Shown here: piece after piece, positions 1 through 10,343 of the stretch
Layout: each line of letters starts with the position of its first letter
Position numbering within the stretch: the first letter of the stretch is position 1
Assembly (NCBI GenBank): GCA_006386115.1
Contig: VFIW01000024.1
Coordinates: 124,001 to 188,000 of the forward strand
Direction of reading: 5' to 3'
Length of the DNA: 64,000 nt
Origin: Globisporangium splendens
Taxonomy: Eukaryota; Oomycota; Peronosporomycetes; Pythiales; Pythiaceae
The notes under the pieces: model-generated
Told to the model about the DNA's origin: nothing
Seen by the model: the letters and a program-made list of their open reading frames with translations, nothing else
Databases searched by the model: none
Position numbers and translations under genes: made by a program

Positions 1-1344
1 ACGTGGCATTACCGGCCGCGCGGTATGCGATCGCGAGGTTTTCCAAAGCCGCAAGCGTCTCGTGGTCGCCTTCGCCTTTCAATCTTGCATCAGCACACAT
101 CATCGCAGCACTGAAGATTACAATTGGAGGAAGAAGGACCTGAAGCGAGAATTTGAACCAACTACTTACTCACAGAGAATGTTGTGTGCTTGACGAAAGA
201 AATGGCGGCTCTCGCTGAAGCGCTTGCGTAACAGCAGCAGTTCTGCTGTATTATTGAGCCAAGTAGCAGCATCCAGATGCTTCTAACCGTGGATCGACTC
301 ACATAGACTGATTCCGCGATCGGCCATTTCCGTCGCCTTGTCCAACTGATTGGTTTCTCTGCACAAGCAATAGCGCCGGAAGGACGACACAGAACACAAT
401 GAACATTAATTACCACTTTGTGGAGAGAAAGAAGTACCAGCCTCAGGTGCGATGAACAAACCAATACAGCGCGGCAAGTTTGCTGAATGTGATCAGTAGT
501 CCAGGGTGGATCTCGCCGTAGGAATGCACTTTGGCATGAAAGTCGTGAAGTTCCAATCGGATGGTGGTGTTTAGTTCCTTCTCAGCTTCTGTGGCTAAAG
601 TTGCGGGAAAGTCCAAGCTGTGTTGTGAAGTGCTGTTTGAAAGACGTGTGGCTTTCAGCTCTGCATCACGATGCAGGCAAACATATTGTGAACAGCTGCA
701 CTATTGAGACATCAGTGCAGAGTCAAAGCAAAAATACGACCTTCGGTGCTCACACCAAGAGGTTTCCATCGCTCTAGAAGCTCGATGTGATCTTTTTTCG
801 CGAGTGAGATCGTGACGCCCAGTGGCGTCTGGATCGAGTGGTTTGTTGCAGATACGTTCGCGCCAGCTTCAAGCATCAGCACACAGCAGCACAGATTACC
901 CCATCCAGCGGGGAGATGCAGCGGCGTATTCCCGTTCTGTTATTGTCAAACGACATTGTTGGAAATCATCGCGAGCAGGAATAAAGCCATTTCGAAGAAC
1001 TACAGCACATGCAACTCGCACCACATCAGGCAAGTCAGGGTTTGCACCTTTGTCGACCAGGACGTGAACAACGTCAACATGGCCGTGTCTGCAAGCGTAA
1101 TGCAGCGTGGACCATCGCATTCGCTACGACCAAACGATCATCAGACATTCATGTGCAAAGCAAACACCAAGATGGAGTAGCATACCTCATCTTGATCATC
1201 GATTGATGAGACCCCTTTGCTGTGATCAAGCATGAAGCGGACGCGCTCAGCTTTGCCAAACCTTGCAGCATACCACATACTCCATACGTTGACGTTGTTA
1301 TTGCGGGTATCCATCGAGGACTTTGTTGGCAGTGAAGACGACAT
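1..1344 (-). pseudogene. Ankyrin-repeat + TPR protein, 3' end off the window, one in-frame stop
   Basis: A spliced minus-strand gene starting at 1344 and running off the left edge. Phase-consistent exons can be drawn at 1186-1344, 1025-1123, 738-936, 468-660, 170-358 and 1-83, all with GT..AG introns of 60-110 nt. Exons 1-3 encode ankyrin repeats (STLHYACRHGHVDVV; GNTPLHLPAGWGN). Exons 5-6 encode kinesin-light-chain-like TPRs (ATWLNNTAELLL; ETLAALENLAIAYR). Such proteins are protein-protein interaction scaffolds; no catalytic domain is visible. The TPR frame contains TAG at 283-285 with clear TPR sequence on both sides, so this copy is either a pseudogene or carries a single-base error. The donor of intron 2 (GTGGTG) is weak. 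The gene model is inferred by eye; the repeat identity is clear, the full-length function unknown. Confidence 0.6.
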
Positions 1345-1968
1345 GCTTGAGACGTGAAAGCGTTCAGGTGACAGCGACTGCTGCGCGCGTCAATCGAGTT
1401 CTGCTATGCTGAGGCAAACGAAATGCGCCTTCGTCTACTCTTGAGTTGCTTCATTTTGACGCTCACAATTATTTATATGCAGCAGTTTTGTCCCAACAGA
1501 GAATGCGCATTCTTGTTTTCCGTCTTGCGCTTCATACACTGCGAGCTGAAAAGCGGCGCCAGCGCATTGGAGTTGAAGGGCTGGCTGATCGGGTGTCCTG
1601 CGGTGCTTGGGAGGTGACTATGAGGAGTTGAGCGCAGAGCACTCATCCAGTCACTCGTTCACAAGAAAATGGCGACAGAATTCACCGATCTCTCCTCGAT
1701 TGCTGTACGCTTTCTGCTTTTCTCATTCATGTGTTTGCTGTTGTTATTTCATCTGACTCATTGCTTCAATGGTGTCAATGTAGTCAACGCCATTGAGGAA
1801 CAGCGACAAGCAGATGAAGAAACGCGGGGCGATGTCTGGTCGGCTTCAACTACTTCCCATTGGCAATTCTCCATCCAACAACTACGATATGCCCAACAGC
1901 AATAACAACAGCAGCAATAGCAGCAGCAACAACGTGGTCAGCTCAAATTCTCTGCAGGGGCGACATCT
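1345..1968. other. Intergenic / uncertain 5' exon region
   Basis: This stretch holds no clear gene of its own. Two overlapping open frames occur upstream of the coiled-coil gene. One starts at 1669 and is hydrophobic; it reaches TAA/TAG in a CAA/CAG run at 1903-1920. The other is Asn/Ser-rich across the same run. The second probably belongs to a first exon (possible donor after 1704, acceptor near 1777), but I could not join it in phase to the main ORF. Confidence 0.4.
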
Positions 1969-3106
1969 TTGGCAGAAGTAGACGAGAAGATATGCGCTCG
2001 GAGCACCACAGCAATATCGCTAGAGAAAGAAAAGGCGCAGGCCGAAGTGAAACTGATAGCCGCATGGCAGGAAAAGGAACAGGCCGTGCAAACTCTGAAC
2101 GAGCTGAAAGCATCTGGAATTGGAGGCATCGAGCTCAATCGGGAAGTGTACAACGCGCTTGAAAGTGAGATCCAACAGGCAAAGGCGACATTGAAAGTCA
2201 ACAAATCGGCGTATGAGCGCCTGGGTGGTGTGATCTCTGGAGTTCGTCAAGGATCTTTCGGCTTAGCCCAATGGCTCAAGGCATTTGACGACGTGCTTGA
2301 CATGTCTGGGCTGGAGACCAGTAGTAGTTTGTTGAATGCCGCAGGTCTCAACACGACAACTCAACGAGGGGAGAATGTCGACTGTCTGGCGATAGCAGAG
2401 CTCAAGTTAACCAAGATGCTGGAGTTGATCGGCCAGCAAAACAGCTCCGTGAGCAGTTTTGGCGGATTCGGTGGAAATGGCAGTGGCGCTGAAGAAAACT
2501 TTGAGGACGGAACTTCCCGCGCGGATATGGACGATTGTAACGCGCTCTGGTCACCACATGTGAACAACGACCCAGTGTTTCACCGGAATAACACCCGAGT
2601 GCGACCAGGGATGACACTTCGCATGAGGCAGCAGAATGAGCGAGACGACTCAATGGACTCAGCACGACCGGATACTTCAGGAACGTCGGATTCCGGGAGC
2701 GACCACATTGACGTCTTGGTGCCGTCGCGTGATATTCTCAAGATGAGTAGCTCGCGCCGTTTTCCCGAAGTCATGCGAAAGAAAGAGGTACCACCTTGTC
2801 TCGACGGCTTATTTCTGACGCCTTTGGGCGGGCGCTGGTTGTTGCGAACTCACGTTTGTCATGTGATGCCTTTTCTCGATTTGTTGTACTCAGTTGGTCG
2901 AGAAGCAGAAAGTAGCAGCCGAGAAAGGCATTTCTGACGAAGAAACGATGTCGAAATTGGGGAAACGCAACCAGTTGGAGGCCGACACGCGGCTATCGAC
3001 GTCTCCGACTTGGCAGAAAGGTTTCACGACGAGTCCTACAGGCAGAGACGACTTGAAAAGCAAATCCATTGCCTTTGTGACGCAGTTGAATTTTAGTGAT
3101 CTCTAA
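1969..3106 (+). CDS. Coiled-coil protein, possibly axonemal (outer-arm docking-complex-like)
   Basis: Main ORF open from 1969 (a TTG codon, so the true start lies in an upstream exon) and spliced at 2787/2894: donor GAG|GTACCA, acceptor TACTCAG, 106-nt intron, phase 0. Removing the intron turns a nonsense tail into a coherent C terminus ending at 3106. Residues 10-110 are charged heptad-like coiled coil (EKEKAQAEVKLIAAWQEKE). A globular-looking segment follows (VRQGSFGLAQWLKAFDDVL), then a Gly/Asn/Ser-rich acidic tail. The coil plus that central segment faintly resembles ODAD1/CCDC63-type dynein-arm docking proteins; this is a guess, not an assignment. The 5' end is unresolved (Asn/Ser-rich upstream frame). 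No signal peptide or membrane segment lies in the spliced part. Confidence 0.45.
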
Positions 3107-3270
3107 TTAGCCGCTAAACTGACTCGCCTTCGACAACAAAATACAGGCAGTTTGAGTTGACTAGCATGTGAATTGCCCAAATTTTCATTGTACCTTCTCC
3201 TTACTCGAGAGCGCCGACTCACGATTCTCTGCATTTGTGACGCAGTTGAATTTCGGTGACCTTTAAGCAA
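3064..3270 (+). repeat. Partial direct duplication of a gene 3' end
   Basis: A segment of about 38 nt containing TTTGTGACGCAGTTGAATTT occurs at about 3069-3106, where it encodes the last residues and stop of the coiled-coil gene. It recurs at about 3232-3266 with a few substitutions, including the following stop. The region 3107-3650 otherwise shows no gene. Confidence 0.6.
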
Positions 3271-3650
3271 TGCAGTTGGGATCTTCACTCAGCTACCAAG
3301 AAAAGCAAGAATGGCGAGTTGAGCTGAAGATTTGTCTGTTTGTTTTGCTACAGGTTGTGCCCCTGGCCGATTTCACTCGTCTACGAGCCCCTTAACTTCC
3401 AACGCAGTATTTCTCTAGAGCACATGCTGACCATACGTGAATGGACGTCTGGGACAGCACGAATGGACACAGCTTTGTGCGCTTGCTTCAAAACATGTGA
3501 TTCACCCTTAGAAAGCAGCAACTATTGAGATAAGGCTTGCTTGGCTTGGAGCGAACGCGACTGACGCATCTTTCTGACCCCGCGCGGTTACAACAATGTG
3601 ACTTGTGCTAAGCGTCGATGCCTGCGTCGTCGCTATGTCTAGCGATACTA

Positions 3651-6600
3651 TTACCCGTTACCATGGAAGTGGCTTGGGCAATGGTATTCTTCAGGAAGGA
3701 ATAACCGCTGCAGCCTGCTGAATGCAAACTGACGCTTGCCAGCGTTCTTCAAGGCATTCTCAATACGCACACCATGGCTTCGCATAACAGACACCGTCGC
3801 AGGGATGCGGTTATCAGGAAGGTCGTGATGGCGATGCAGGATACGGACTTGCTCCAATGTGACTGACATCGCAGTACGATCCTTGGCACTTTTACAAACC
3901 GTTACACGACCTCCTCCGAGTTCACGGCACAAATCCGACGATCGCTTCAAAATCTCAGGACGCTTTGTCTTCACCAAACTCTGAGCAGCATCCAGAATCG
4001 CATTCTCAAGTGCTCGAAACTCTTGCAGCACCTGTTCCTCGGACATCTTCATTGGAGCTTGATTCATATTTTTGTACCGGTGCGACCCACGTACAAAGTT
4101 ACCTGCATCAGTCGGCAATGTGACAGCGAGACGACAATACTTCTCACAGAACGCTTTCAATGGACGAAGGTTGTTCATGTTGATCACGTCCTGCAGCTCT
4201 GTCTTCGCGCGCTCTGCGTTGTTTGCAATCGTCTGCATCTCATTGATGCCATGCGTGAACAACAAAGGGGTCACAGTGATTTCGCCGCCGCTGGCAAGAC
4301 GGTCTGGTAACTCAACTTCACCTGTTGTCACTTGCACAGTCACGACGTACTTGACCGGCGAACGCTTTGCATCCCTGCTGTTCTTGTGGGACACGGTCAC
4401 TTTCACGATGCCAGCTTCGTCAGACATGTCTTTCTTTCGCGACATGCGAAACGAAAAACGGCTCGAAGGTTTGTCACGAACATCCTGAACAACAAATGCG
4501 ACACACGACAGATTCGCTACGGCGCCTGCCATGTCTTCGATCATGCCGATCTCCTTGCCGTGCGTGGACAGAAGCGACTCCACCTGGAACAGGAAACCCA
4601 AAGTCGACAGCTGACACAGCATGTCTTCGCCCTTCACGATGTCTGGGTTCTGAATAGCAACTTCGACCTTCCGAACAAAGCTGCATGTCAGTGCAGCCAG
4701 AGCCTGTGCAAACGAACAATCCATTCGAAGTTGCAAATCCCATTGAAGATCATCGTACTCCCGCGCTTCTTCTGGCCATTTTGACAAATCCAGATCCGCT
4801 TCGCTTATTTTTGCTTGCATCTTTTTCAGCTTCGCTTGGTAGGACAGAATGCCACCCTTGTTGAATTTGTACACGTGTGCTGAAGGTGCCCCCACGGTAG
4901 TAAAGTCATAGACCGCAACTTCCTTCGATGACCGTCGCTTCTCATCGTTGATAAATGCGCTTGTTGGTCCGATCAGAAGGTCTTGAATATGCAAGTTGAT
5001 TGGCACAAAACGCAAATCCTCAGATTTCTTCTCCACGCTTGCTTTGAAGTACTGCTTGTGCTTGTCCCGGTTTACCAAATACTGAATGTTCTTTCGAATC
5101 AGCGACACGTACTCCTTTCGTTTCTTCAATCGCTGCTCGAGCCACTCGCGGGCGATCGTCGTATCACCATCGTCTTGAATTTGGCTAATGGCGTCAAACC
5201 GATCTTTTAACCAATCTCGGTTGATCGTCGTATCACCTTCGTCTTGAATTTGGCCAATAATTGACCAATAGTATTCATGAGTTATTCTGATTCCCTTTCG
5301 ATTATGGAAATTGTGCAAATCTTCTCGCGCTCTCTCCACCTGCTCTTGACGCTCCACTGCGAGTAACTCAATCAGTTGACGAGGAATGGCATTCGCGTAC
5401 ACACTTTCTTGCAAATCTTCCACCACCAGACCGCCGCCTCCATCTTCCGTATCGTACTGAAAGAAGCGAATAATGTTGCCGATATTCTTGTGAGACGACA
5501 CATCTTCCTTTGTTGGCGCTTCACCAGGCATCATCACAGTCTGGACACTCAGTTCAGCGTTGTTCATGTTTCCTTGCAACAGCACATCAACCTCGCGTTG
5601 GAGTGAAGGGTGATCTTCCAAGATTGTACAGGTGTGTTCATCTGTCGGGTGCACATTTAATGGTTGACCACTGGCGGCAGCATCAAGCACAGCTTGCGAA
5701 GATGTCACAAACTCGAGAAGCGGATGGAACATCGTCATTTGATAGGAAAGCTGCGTCGCTGGTGTCTCATTCTTCGAACCAGATCCGCTGTTCTCGAAGC
5801 TGCCAGTGTGTCCGTCCAAATAGTTTGCTGCAAAATTGTGCCCCGTGTCTCGCTTTCCGATTGTGCTGGCGTGAACCAAGAAGCGGAGAAGAGTGTTCGA
5901 CGCATGGCCAACAACCGGGACTTCTAGCACTGCGACAAAGGGGAAGATCGCATTGGACACACCGCTGCTCAACACCGACTCTGTCTCTCCAACCACGCCC
6001 ACTGGTTCAGTTGTTCCGACACATTTCCATTGTGCTTTTCGGGTAATGCTAGCGAGGGAGTTGCTGCCGGACACAGGTTCCTTAGACGAGAAGTAATCGA
6101 GCGACACAAAACACGCTCGATCGAAGTTCGCTGGAAGCTTTAGACGCACAATCAAACGAAGCTTGTTCCCAGGCTCGTCACCGTTAATCATCGATTCACC
6201 CATGCCGTTACGATCTTGTAGAAGACACGAGTACGGAACAAATCTGGGTGATCCGAAAGTGCATTCGGTAGAGCGAGGGCTATCGTAATCGTATCCCTCA
6301 AGTTGCTTTGGACTTTGCTGTCCATGGCGTACTAAAACTGTTAGAACGCTCAGCTCGGCATTTCTCGTGTTCCCTTGCAGAAGATTGCTGACTTCTTGTT
6401 TGACCGCTGAGTTTCCTTTAATAAGTGCACACGTTTGAGTATCCATAGGGTGAACAATCGCAGGCTGATATCTGGCAGCTTCAGCAGCTACAGCATGCGA
6501 AGACGTCACAAACTCTAGAAGAGGATGGAACAAATCCATTGACTGTGTAGTTGAACTGTAGGGCGTTGAGTTTGATTCACGGCCCTCCATAGGAGTGGCG

Positions 6601-8411
6601 CGGTCTGGGTGATCCAGGTGTAAATTCTCGCTCGTATACTTCTCCTCGTTCGAGCTGACATGAACGAGAAATCGAAGTGTAGTATTGGATCCACCACCAA
6701 CAATCGGAGTTTCTACGTTCGCAAAAACTTGAATCGCGTTTCTTGACTTGTCATTGTCCATTCCCCTCAGGTGCACAGGTCCCGAAATACCAATACACGT
6801 CCATTGTTCGGTTTGGCTGGATATGGACTTATTTTCTTCGTTTGTGGCAACGTAGTCAAGCGACACAAAGCACATTCTGTCGAAAGTCGCTGGAAGCTTC
6901 AGTTCCATAGTCAGCAGCAACGGCAGTTGAGATTGATTGCCGACCTTTGGGAGGGTGTAGGATCTCGACATCACGTATTTTGTTTTACTTCCATGTCGTT
7001 GAAAGACAGCCACCTCATTGTCAGGTGCAACCGAAGGAGCTGAAATACTAGCTCTCTCGTCGTATTCAATTTCCAGCAGCTTCTCGATAACAAATCCAAT
7101 TTTCACCCGTTTCTGTGGATCATGTGCTGCCATGACCTCAACCAAATTCCATTGCTTATCATTCATCTCCGCAGGACGATTTGGAATACGACCGTTTCGC
7201 ACAAAATGGCGAACAGAAGCTGAAAGCGTTGCCTTGCCCCATGGTACGTCACCCGTTACAGCCTCCAGGACACACATTGCCAACGAATAGATATCAGACG
7301 CGTACGAAGGACGACCTCCGGTCGGATACTCGGGTGACTTCCAGTGAACAGCTCCCATCTTCTTCACGTCAATCTGGATTTCCATTTCGTTACGAATTGC
7401 ACTCAACCCGAAATCAGTCAGCTTTGCCCGAAAGTCTGCCCCAATTAATACGTTGTCGCACTTGAGGTCATTGTGCACCACGTTTTGTCCGTGTATGTAC
7501 TGAAGTCCAAGCGCTGCTTCGTACAGCTTCTGCCACATATGATTTCGGTTGGAGTTGCGTTGCAAATATGCCGACAGCGTTCCGTGTGGTGCGAATTCAC
7601 ACACAAAGTAACGTTTCCCAGTGTGGCATGCGCCGAAAAACTTGATGACGTGCGGATGGCTCAGTCGGTGCCAAATGTTCACTTCATGGAGAAAAAATGC
7701 TGTGGGCACTTTGCCAGGGTCTTCTTGGTAACCCATAAATTTGACAACGACAACTGTGTCCAGCCATACTCCACGGTAGATTGCGCCGAACGATCCTTCG
7801 CCAATGAAATCCGCTTCACTGAAAATGAGCTCTTGTAAAGGGAGGTACCACAATTTTTCTTCGGGTTTTAGCACCGCGTCGCTGGCTGGAGTCTGAAAGC
7901 AGATTATCGATACCCCTCCGTGTTTTCTTGTGTCTGCGCTTGTCCCCACAATGCTCACCCCCTTCTCTAAACTTGACACGTCTTTCATATTCTCGCCGAC
8001 TCGTCCTCTCCAATTTCGAATTGAAGCACTATCTCTCACACGCAGCATGTCCAGCAACCGATCGATTTCGGAATGAAAAATGTGATTCACGTTCGCAACT
8101 TTTCGACTTCGTTCATATCGGGAGTAGGAGCTCCTGGTAACAGGTGTGCGGAGATACCACTGAAGCCTGGTCAGAATGCTGCAAAATTTGACAACCTCAG
8201 CGCCATTGACAAAGTAGCACAACTGCAGAAGTCGGGTGAACACCTTCTCGAGCCTTGCAACAATTTGCTCTGCCAGATCTTTCGAGTCGGGGAAGTTCGC
8301 GCACTTTGCACGCACTTTTTCCAATGTTGTAGGAATCGTTGCTGCAAGAGTCGGGATCATTACTTCCTCGAGGTTGTGGTAGTTTCCCTGTAGGCAACCA
8401 GCGTCAGTCAA
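3651..8411 (-). CDS. TKL protein kinase fused to type II inositol-3,4-bisphosphate 4-phosphatase (INPP4-like)
   Basis: One uninterrupted 1586-codon frame. Residues ~195-450 are a protein kinase: Gly loop GEGSFG (204-209), VVVK lysine 224, HNDLKCDN (H313-N320, HND replacing HRD), DFG 333-335, and a P-E-like SPEYPTGG. Residues ~485-985 hold two copies of a C2-like module (each with KLPA.FDR.CFVSLDY ... FHPLLEFVTSS ... LLQGN..NAELSV). The C terminus is INPP4-type: the active-site loop CKSAKDRT (C1506, R1512; Cys codon 3894-3896) and the downstream SHGVRIENALKN block. Known members dephosphorylate PI(3,4)P2 to PI(3)P at membranes. The ATG at 8411 lies inside a probable intron (8388-8470: donor CGG|GTAAGC, acceptor CTACAG, phase 0). 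The real message therefore probably continues from the ankyrin/pseudokinase exon at 8471-9741, giving ~2000 aa. Kinase and phosphatase identity are confident; activity is not shown. Confidence 0.85.
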   Translation of the reverse strand: MTDAGCLQGNYHNLEEVMIPTLAATIPTTLEKVRAKCANFPDSKDLAEQIVARLEKVFTRLLQLCYFVNGAEVVKFCSILTRLQWYLRTPVTRSSYSRYERSRKVANVNHIFHSEIDRLLDMLRVRDSASIRNWRGRVGENMKDVSSLEKGVSIVGTSADTRKHGGVSIICFQTPASDAVLKPEEKLWYLPLQELIFSEADFIGEGSFGAIYRGVWLDTVVVVKFMGYQEDPGKVPTAFFLHEVNIWHRLSHPHVIKFFGACHTGKRYFVCEFAPHGTLSAYLQRNSNRNHMWQKLYEAALGLQYIHGQNVVHNDLKCDNVLIGADFRAKLTDFGLSAIRNEMEIQIDVKKMGAVHWKSPEYPTGGRPSYASDIYSLAMCVLEAVTGDVPWGKATLSASVRHFVRNGRIPNRPAEMNDKQWNLVEVMAAHDPQKRVKIGFVIEKLLEIEYDERASISAPSVAPDNEVAVFQRHGSKTKYVMSRSYTLPKVGNQSQLPLLLTMELKLPATFDRMCFVSLDYVATNEENKSISSQTEQWTCIGISGPVHLRGMDNDKSRNAIQVFANVETPIVGGGSNTTLRFLVHVSSNEEKYTSENLHLDHPDRATPMEGRESNSTPYSSTTQSMDLFHPLLEFVTSSHAVAAEAARYQPAIVHPMDTQTCALIKGNSAVKQEVSNLLQGNTRNAELSVLTVLVRHGQQSPKQLEGYDYDSPRSTECTFGSPRFVPYSCLLQDRNGMGESMINGDEPGNKLRLIVRLKLPANFDRACFVSLDYFSSKEPVSGSNSLASITRKAQWKCVGTTEPVGVVGETESVLSSGVSNAIFPFVAVLEVPVVGHASNTLLRFLVHASTIGKRDTGHNFAANYLDGHTGSFENSGSGSKNETPATQLSYQMTMFHPLLEFVTSSQAVLDAAASGQPLNVHPTDEHTCTILEDHPSLQREVDVLLQGNMNNAELSVQTVMMPGEAPTKEDVSSHKNIGNIIRFFQYDTEDGGGGLVVEDLQESVYANAIPRQLIELLAVERQEQVERAREDLHNFHNRKGIRITHEYYWSIIGQIQDEGDTTINRDWLKDRFDAISQIQDDGDTTIAREWLEQRLKKRKEYVSLIRKNIQYLVNRDKHKQYFKASVEKKSEDLRFVPINLHIQDLLIGPTSAFINDEKRRSSKEVAVYDFTTVGAPSAHVYKFNKGGILSYQAKLKKMQAKISEADLDLSKWPEEAREYDDLQWDLQLRMDCSFAQALAALTCSFVRKVEVAIQNPDIVKGEDMLCQLSTLGFLFQVESLLSTHGKEIGMIEDMAGAVANLSCVAFVVQDVRDKPSSRFSFRMSRKKDMSDEAGIVKVTVSHKNSRDAKRSPVKYVVTVQVTTGEVELPDRLASGGEITVTPLLFTHGINEMQTIANNAERAKTELQDVINMNNLRPLKAFCEKYCRLAVTLPTDAGNFVRGSHRYKNMNQAPMKMSEEQVLQEFRALENAILDAAQSLVKTKRPEILKRSSDLCRELGGGRVTVCKSAKDRTAMSVTLEQVRILHRHHDLPDNRIPATVSVMRSHGVRIENALKNAGKRQFAFSRLQRLFLPEEYHCPSHFHGNG
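5154..5255 (-). repeat. Two 69-nt-period direct repeat units inside the fusion gene
   Basis: About 32 nt beginning GATCGTCGTATCACC occurs at 5154 and again at 5223 with few differences. It encodes QIQDEGDTTI and QIQDDGDTTI in the linker before the phosphatase domain. Confidence 0.7.
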
Positions 8412-9741
8412 GCTATATTGTATGAGAGAGCAGAATGGAGTAAATAGCGTGCGCTGCCCTGCTTGCTTACCCGAATGCGTGGCGGTTCATTAAGCAGTTC
8501 AGCTGATGATGTGCAACGATACTCGGAACAAAACTCGCATGACAATTTGCTCTGATAATGATGCGTTGCACATTCATCCTTGGCAAATTCTTTCAGCTGG
8601 CTGACAACGCACGCAATTTTTGGTCGGGTCTTGGGGTCCGTGGAGCACATATCCTTCACCAGGCAATATTGCTCTCTCGTCATATTGTCAGAAAATGGGA
8701 GAAAATTTCCACTTGCTTCTTGTCGTGCAAAATATCGGCCAGCATGCACCCCAAACACGTTTGTCCATGGCAATTTCAGGGCAATAGCGTTCACGATGCA
8801 TACCCCAAAAGAGAAAATACTGGATGCGAGTGATTCCTTCTTTCCTTCAAACACTTCTGGTGCTGTTGGATCACTTGCTTGGCGTGGTTTCTTTGACTTG
8901 GTCGCTTCGAGTGGCATGCCTTCAGCAAATCCACTGATCTTTGCTTTGAAGCCATTGCCGATGTAGATATTGTAGACGCCACTGTGAACAATATTGCGCT
9001 CGTGAAGGTACTGAAGCCCAAGTGATGCTTCGTACAGTTTCTGCCACGTGAAACGACGATTTTCTTCGACTTCTAAAAATTGCTAAGTGTGCCTCCCGGG
9101 AAAAATTCACTCACAAATAGATACGGCTCCCCAACGTGACATGCGCCATAGAGCTCCACCACGTGCGGGTGGCTACATTGGTACCACCTAGCGGCTACTT
9201 GCTCAAACTCGTTTAGGCTCAAATTGCACGCTGCCACAGTTACACTGGTTTTTAGCCATGTGCCATAGTACTTGCTTGTGACTGCTGCAACAAAGAGCGC
9301 AGTCCTGCCATGAGCATCCAGCACGTCGCACTCTGCCATACCGTCAAGTAAAATCGACACCGCCTCAGCATCTCCGCTCTCGGCTGCGCCAAACAATGGT
9401 GTCTTTCCGTCTTTGTCCACTCGGTTCACAGTGGCGCCAAGTTCGATGAGCGCTTTTGCTGTGACTAAATGTCCATTCGCCATGGCATATCCCACCAAAC
9501 TGTTCTTCCCACTTTCTTCAAAAGACGTGCCAGCGCCGCGCAAAAGCAACACGATGTAAACGTTTCCGTTCTCTGCAGCATACGACAGGAGCGTGCGGCC
9601 ATGTTCATCGCGAATGTGAACTGGGATCCCTTGCTTGATCAGCTCTTCGGCTGTGGCGACATCTCCGCGTCGGACGGCGTCGAACAGCTCCTTCCGCTTC
9701 GAGCGGCGGAAGATCCGCGTCAGCGTGGTGGCGACTGTCAT
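8408..9741 (-). pseudogene. Ankyrin repeats + degenerate TKL pseudokinase, probable 5' half of the kinase-INPP4 gene, one frameshift
   Basis: From an ATG at 9741, ankyrin repeats follow one another (GRTLLSYAAENGNVYIVLLL; GKTPLFGAAESGDAEAVSIL). They run straight into a kinase fold that lacks a Gly loop. The VAIK lysine is missing (TVAAC), HRD is HSG (IVHSGVYNIYIG) and DFG is SGF; a TKL-like C lobe (SFGVCIVNAI) is retained. It is therefore a pseudokinase by sequence. The frame breaks at a run of five T (9075-9079, minus-strand sense), where one base is missing; the continuation is otherwise perfect to 8471. There a strong donor (GTAAGC) leads in phase into the kinase-INPP4 exon. In two-kinase proteins a pseudokinase usually regulates the partner kinase; that role is inferred. 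The break may be a real mutation or a homopolymer assembly error. An upstream exon is possible because the frame stays open to 10026. Confidence 0.65.
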
Positions 9742-10343
9742 GCGCGCTGCTTGCTCCTCGTCGGTGAAGTTGCGGAATGCGGCAAGCACGCCAGGATACA
9801 CCAGCACACACTCGCAGAGGAAGAATGGGTGTACCTCTGTAATGTAATGTATCCATTGGTGCATCACGCACAGTGAGAGAACACAATTGCATTGTTGCCT
9901 TCCTAAAATGATATCCCGCATAAGTGAATATGACGAATCCTGCATTGTTGAGTCTTGACAGCACAGTATACTGCATAGCATCTTCAACAGTATACCAGTA
10001 TCCGTGAAAATGTATTGACAATTCAATCAATATATATAATTGCGAATTGTTTAACATATATTTGAAGTGTTTATTTTTTGTTTTTGCAACGTCAATTCAT
10101 CGAAATACGAGTCTTTTTCTGAGGAGGATGACGTTGGCGTAGCGCACTTTGGCGAAAGCCATTCTGCAATCTGCCTCCTGACTGCGACGCGATACCAAGC
10201 AACCACGAGGGTCGCCTGACAAACATGTCGAACACAGAAATCTCCTCTGTGAGAGTCGATGCGCTCCGCAACGGGGCTTCCATTGCTTGAGTCCAGAGAG
10301 TGTTGGCTCACCCACACGGGTCTAACCACTCTCTCCAATCCAG
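9742..10343. other. Intergenic spacer between fusion gene and first LTR
   Basis: AT-rich and without a convincing gene. Overlapping minus-strand frames of 60-95 codons (10051-10338) occupy the same bases in three phases, show no motif and are treated as chance ORFs. Confidence 0.5.

Noticed and set aside
1669..1920. TAA and TAG inside an apparent poly-Gln tract, suggesting mutated Gln codons
   Set aside because: The neighbouring frame reads the same run as Asn/Ser-rich coding sequence and can be reached by a plausible intron, so the Gln frame is probably not translated.
8388..8411. ATG at 8411 as the start of the kinase-INPP4 protein
   Set aside because: The first eight codons lie in a probable intron with strong donor and acceptor that joins upstream kinase-like sequence in phase.
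10051..10338. Minus-strand ORFs of 60-95 codons before the first LTR
   Set aside because: Three phases are open over the same bases, without motifs or coding bias.
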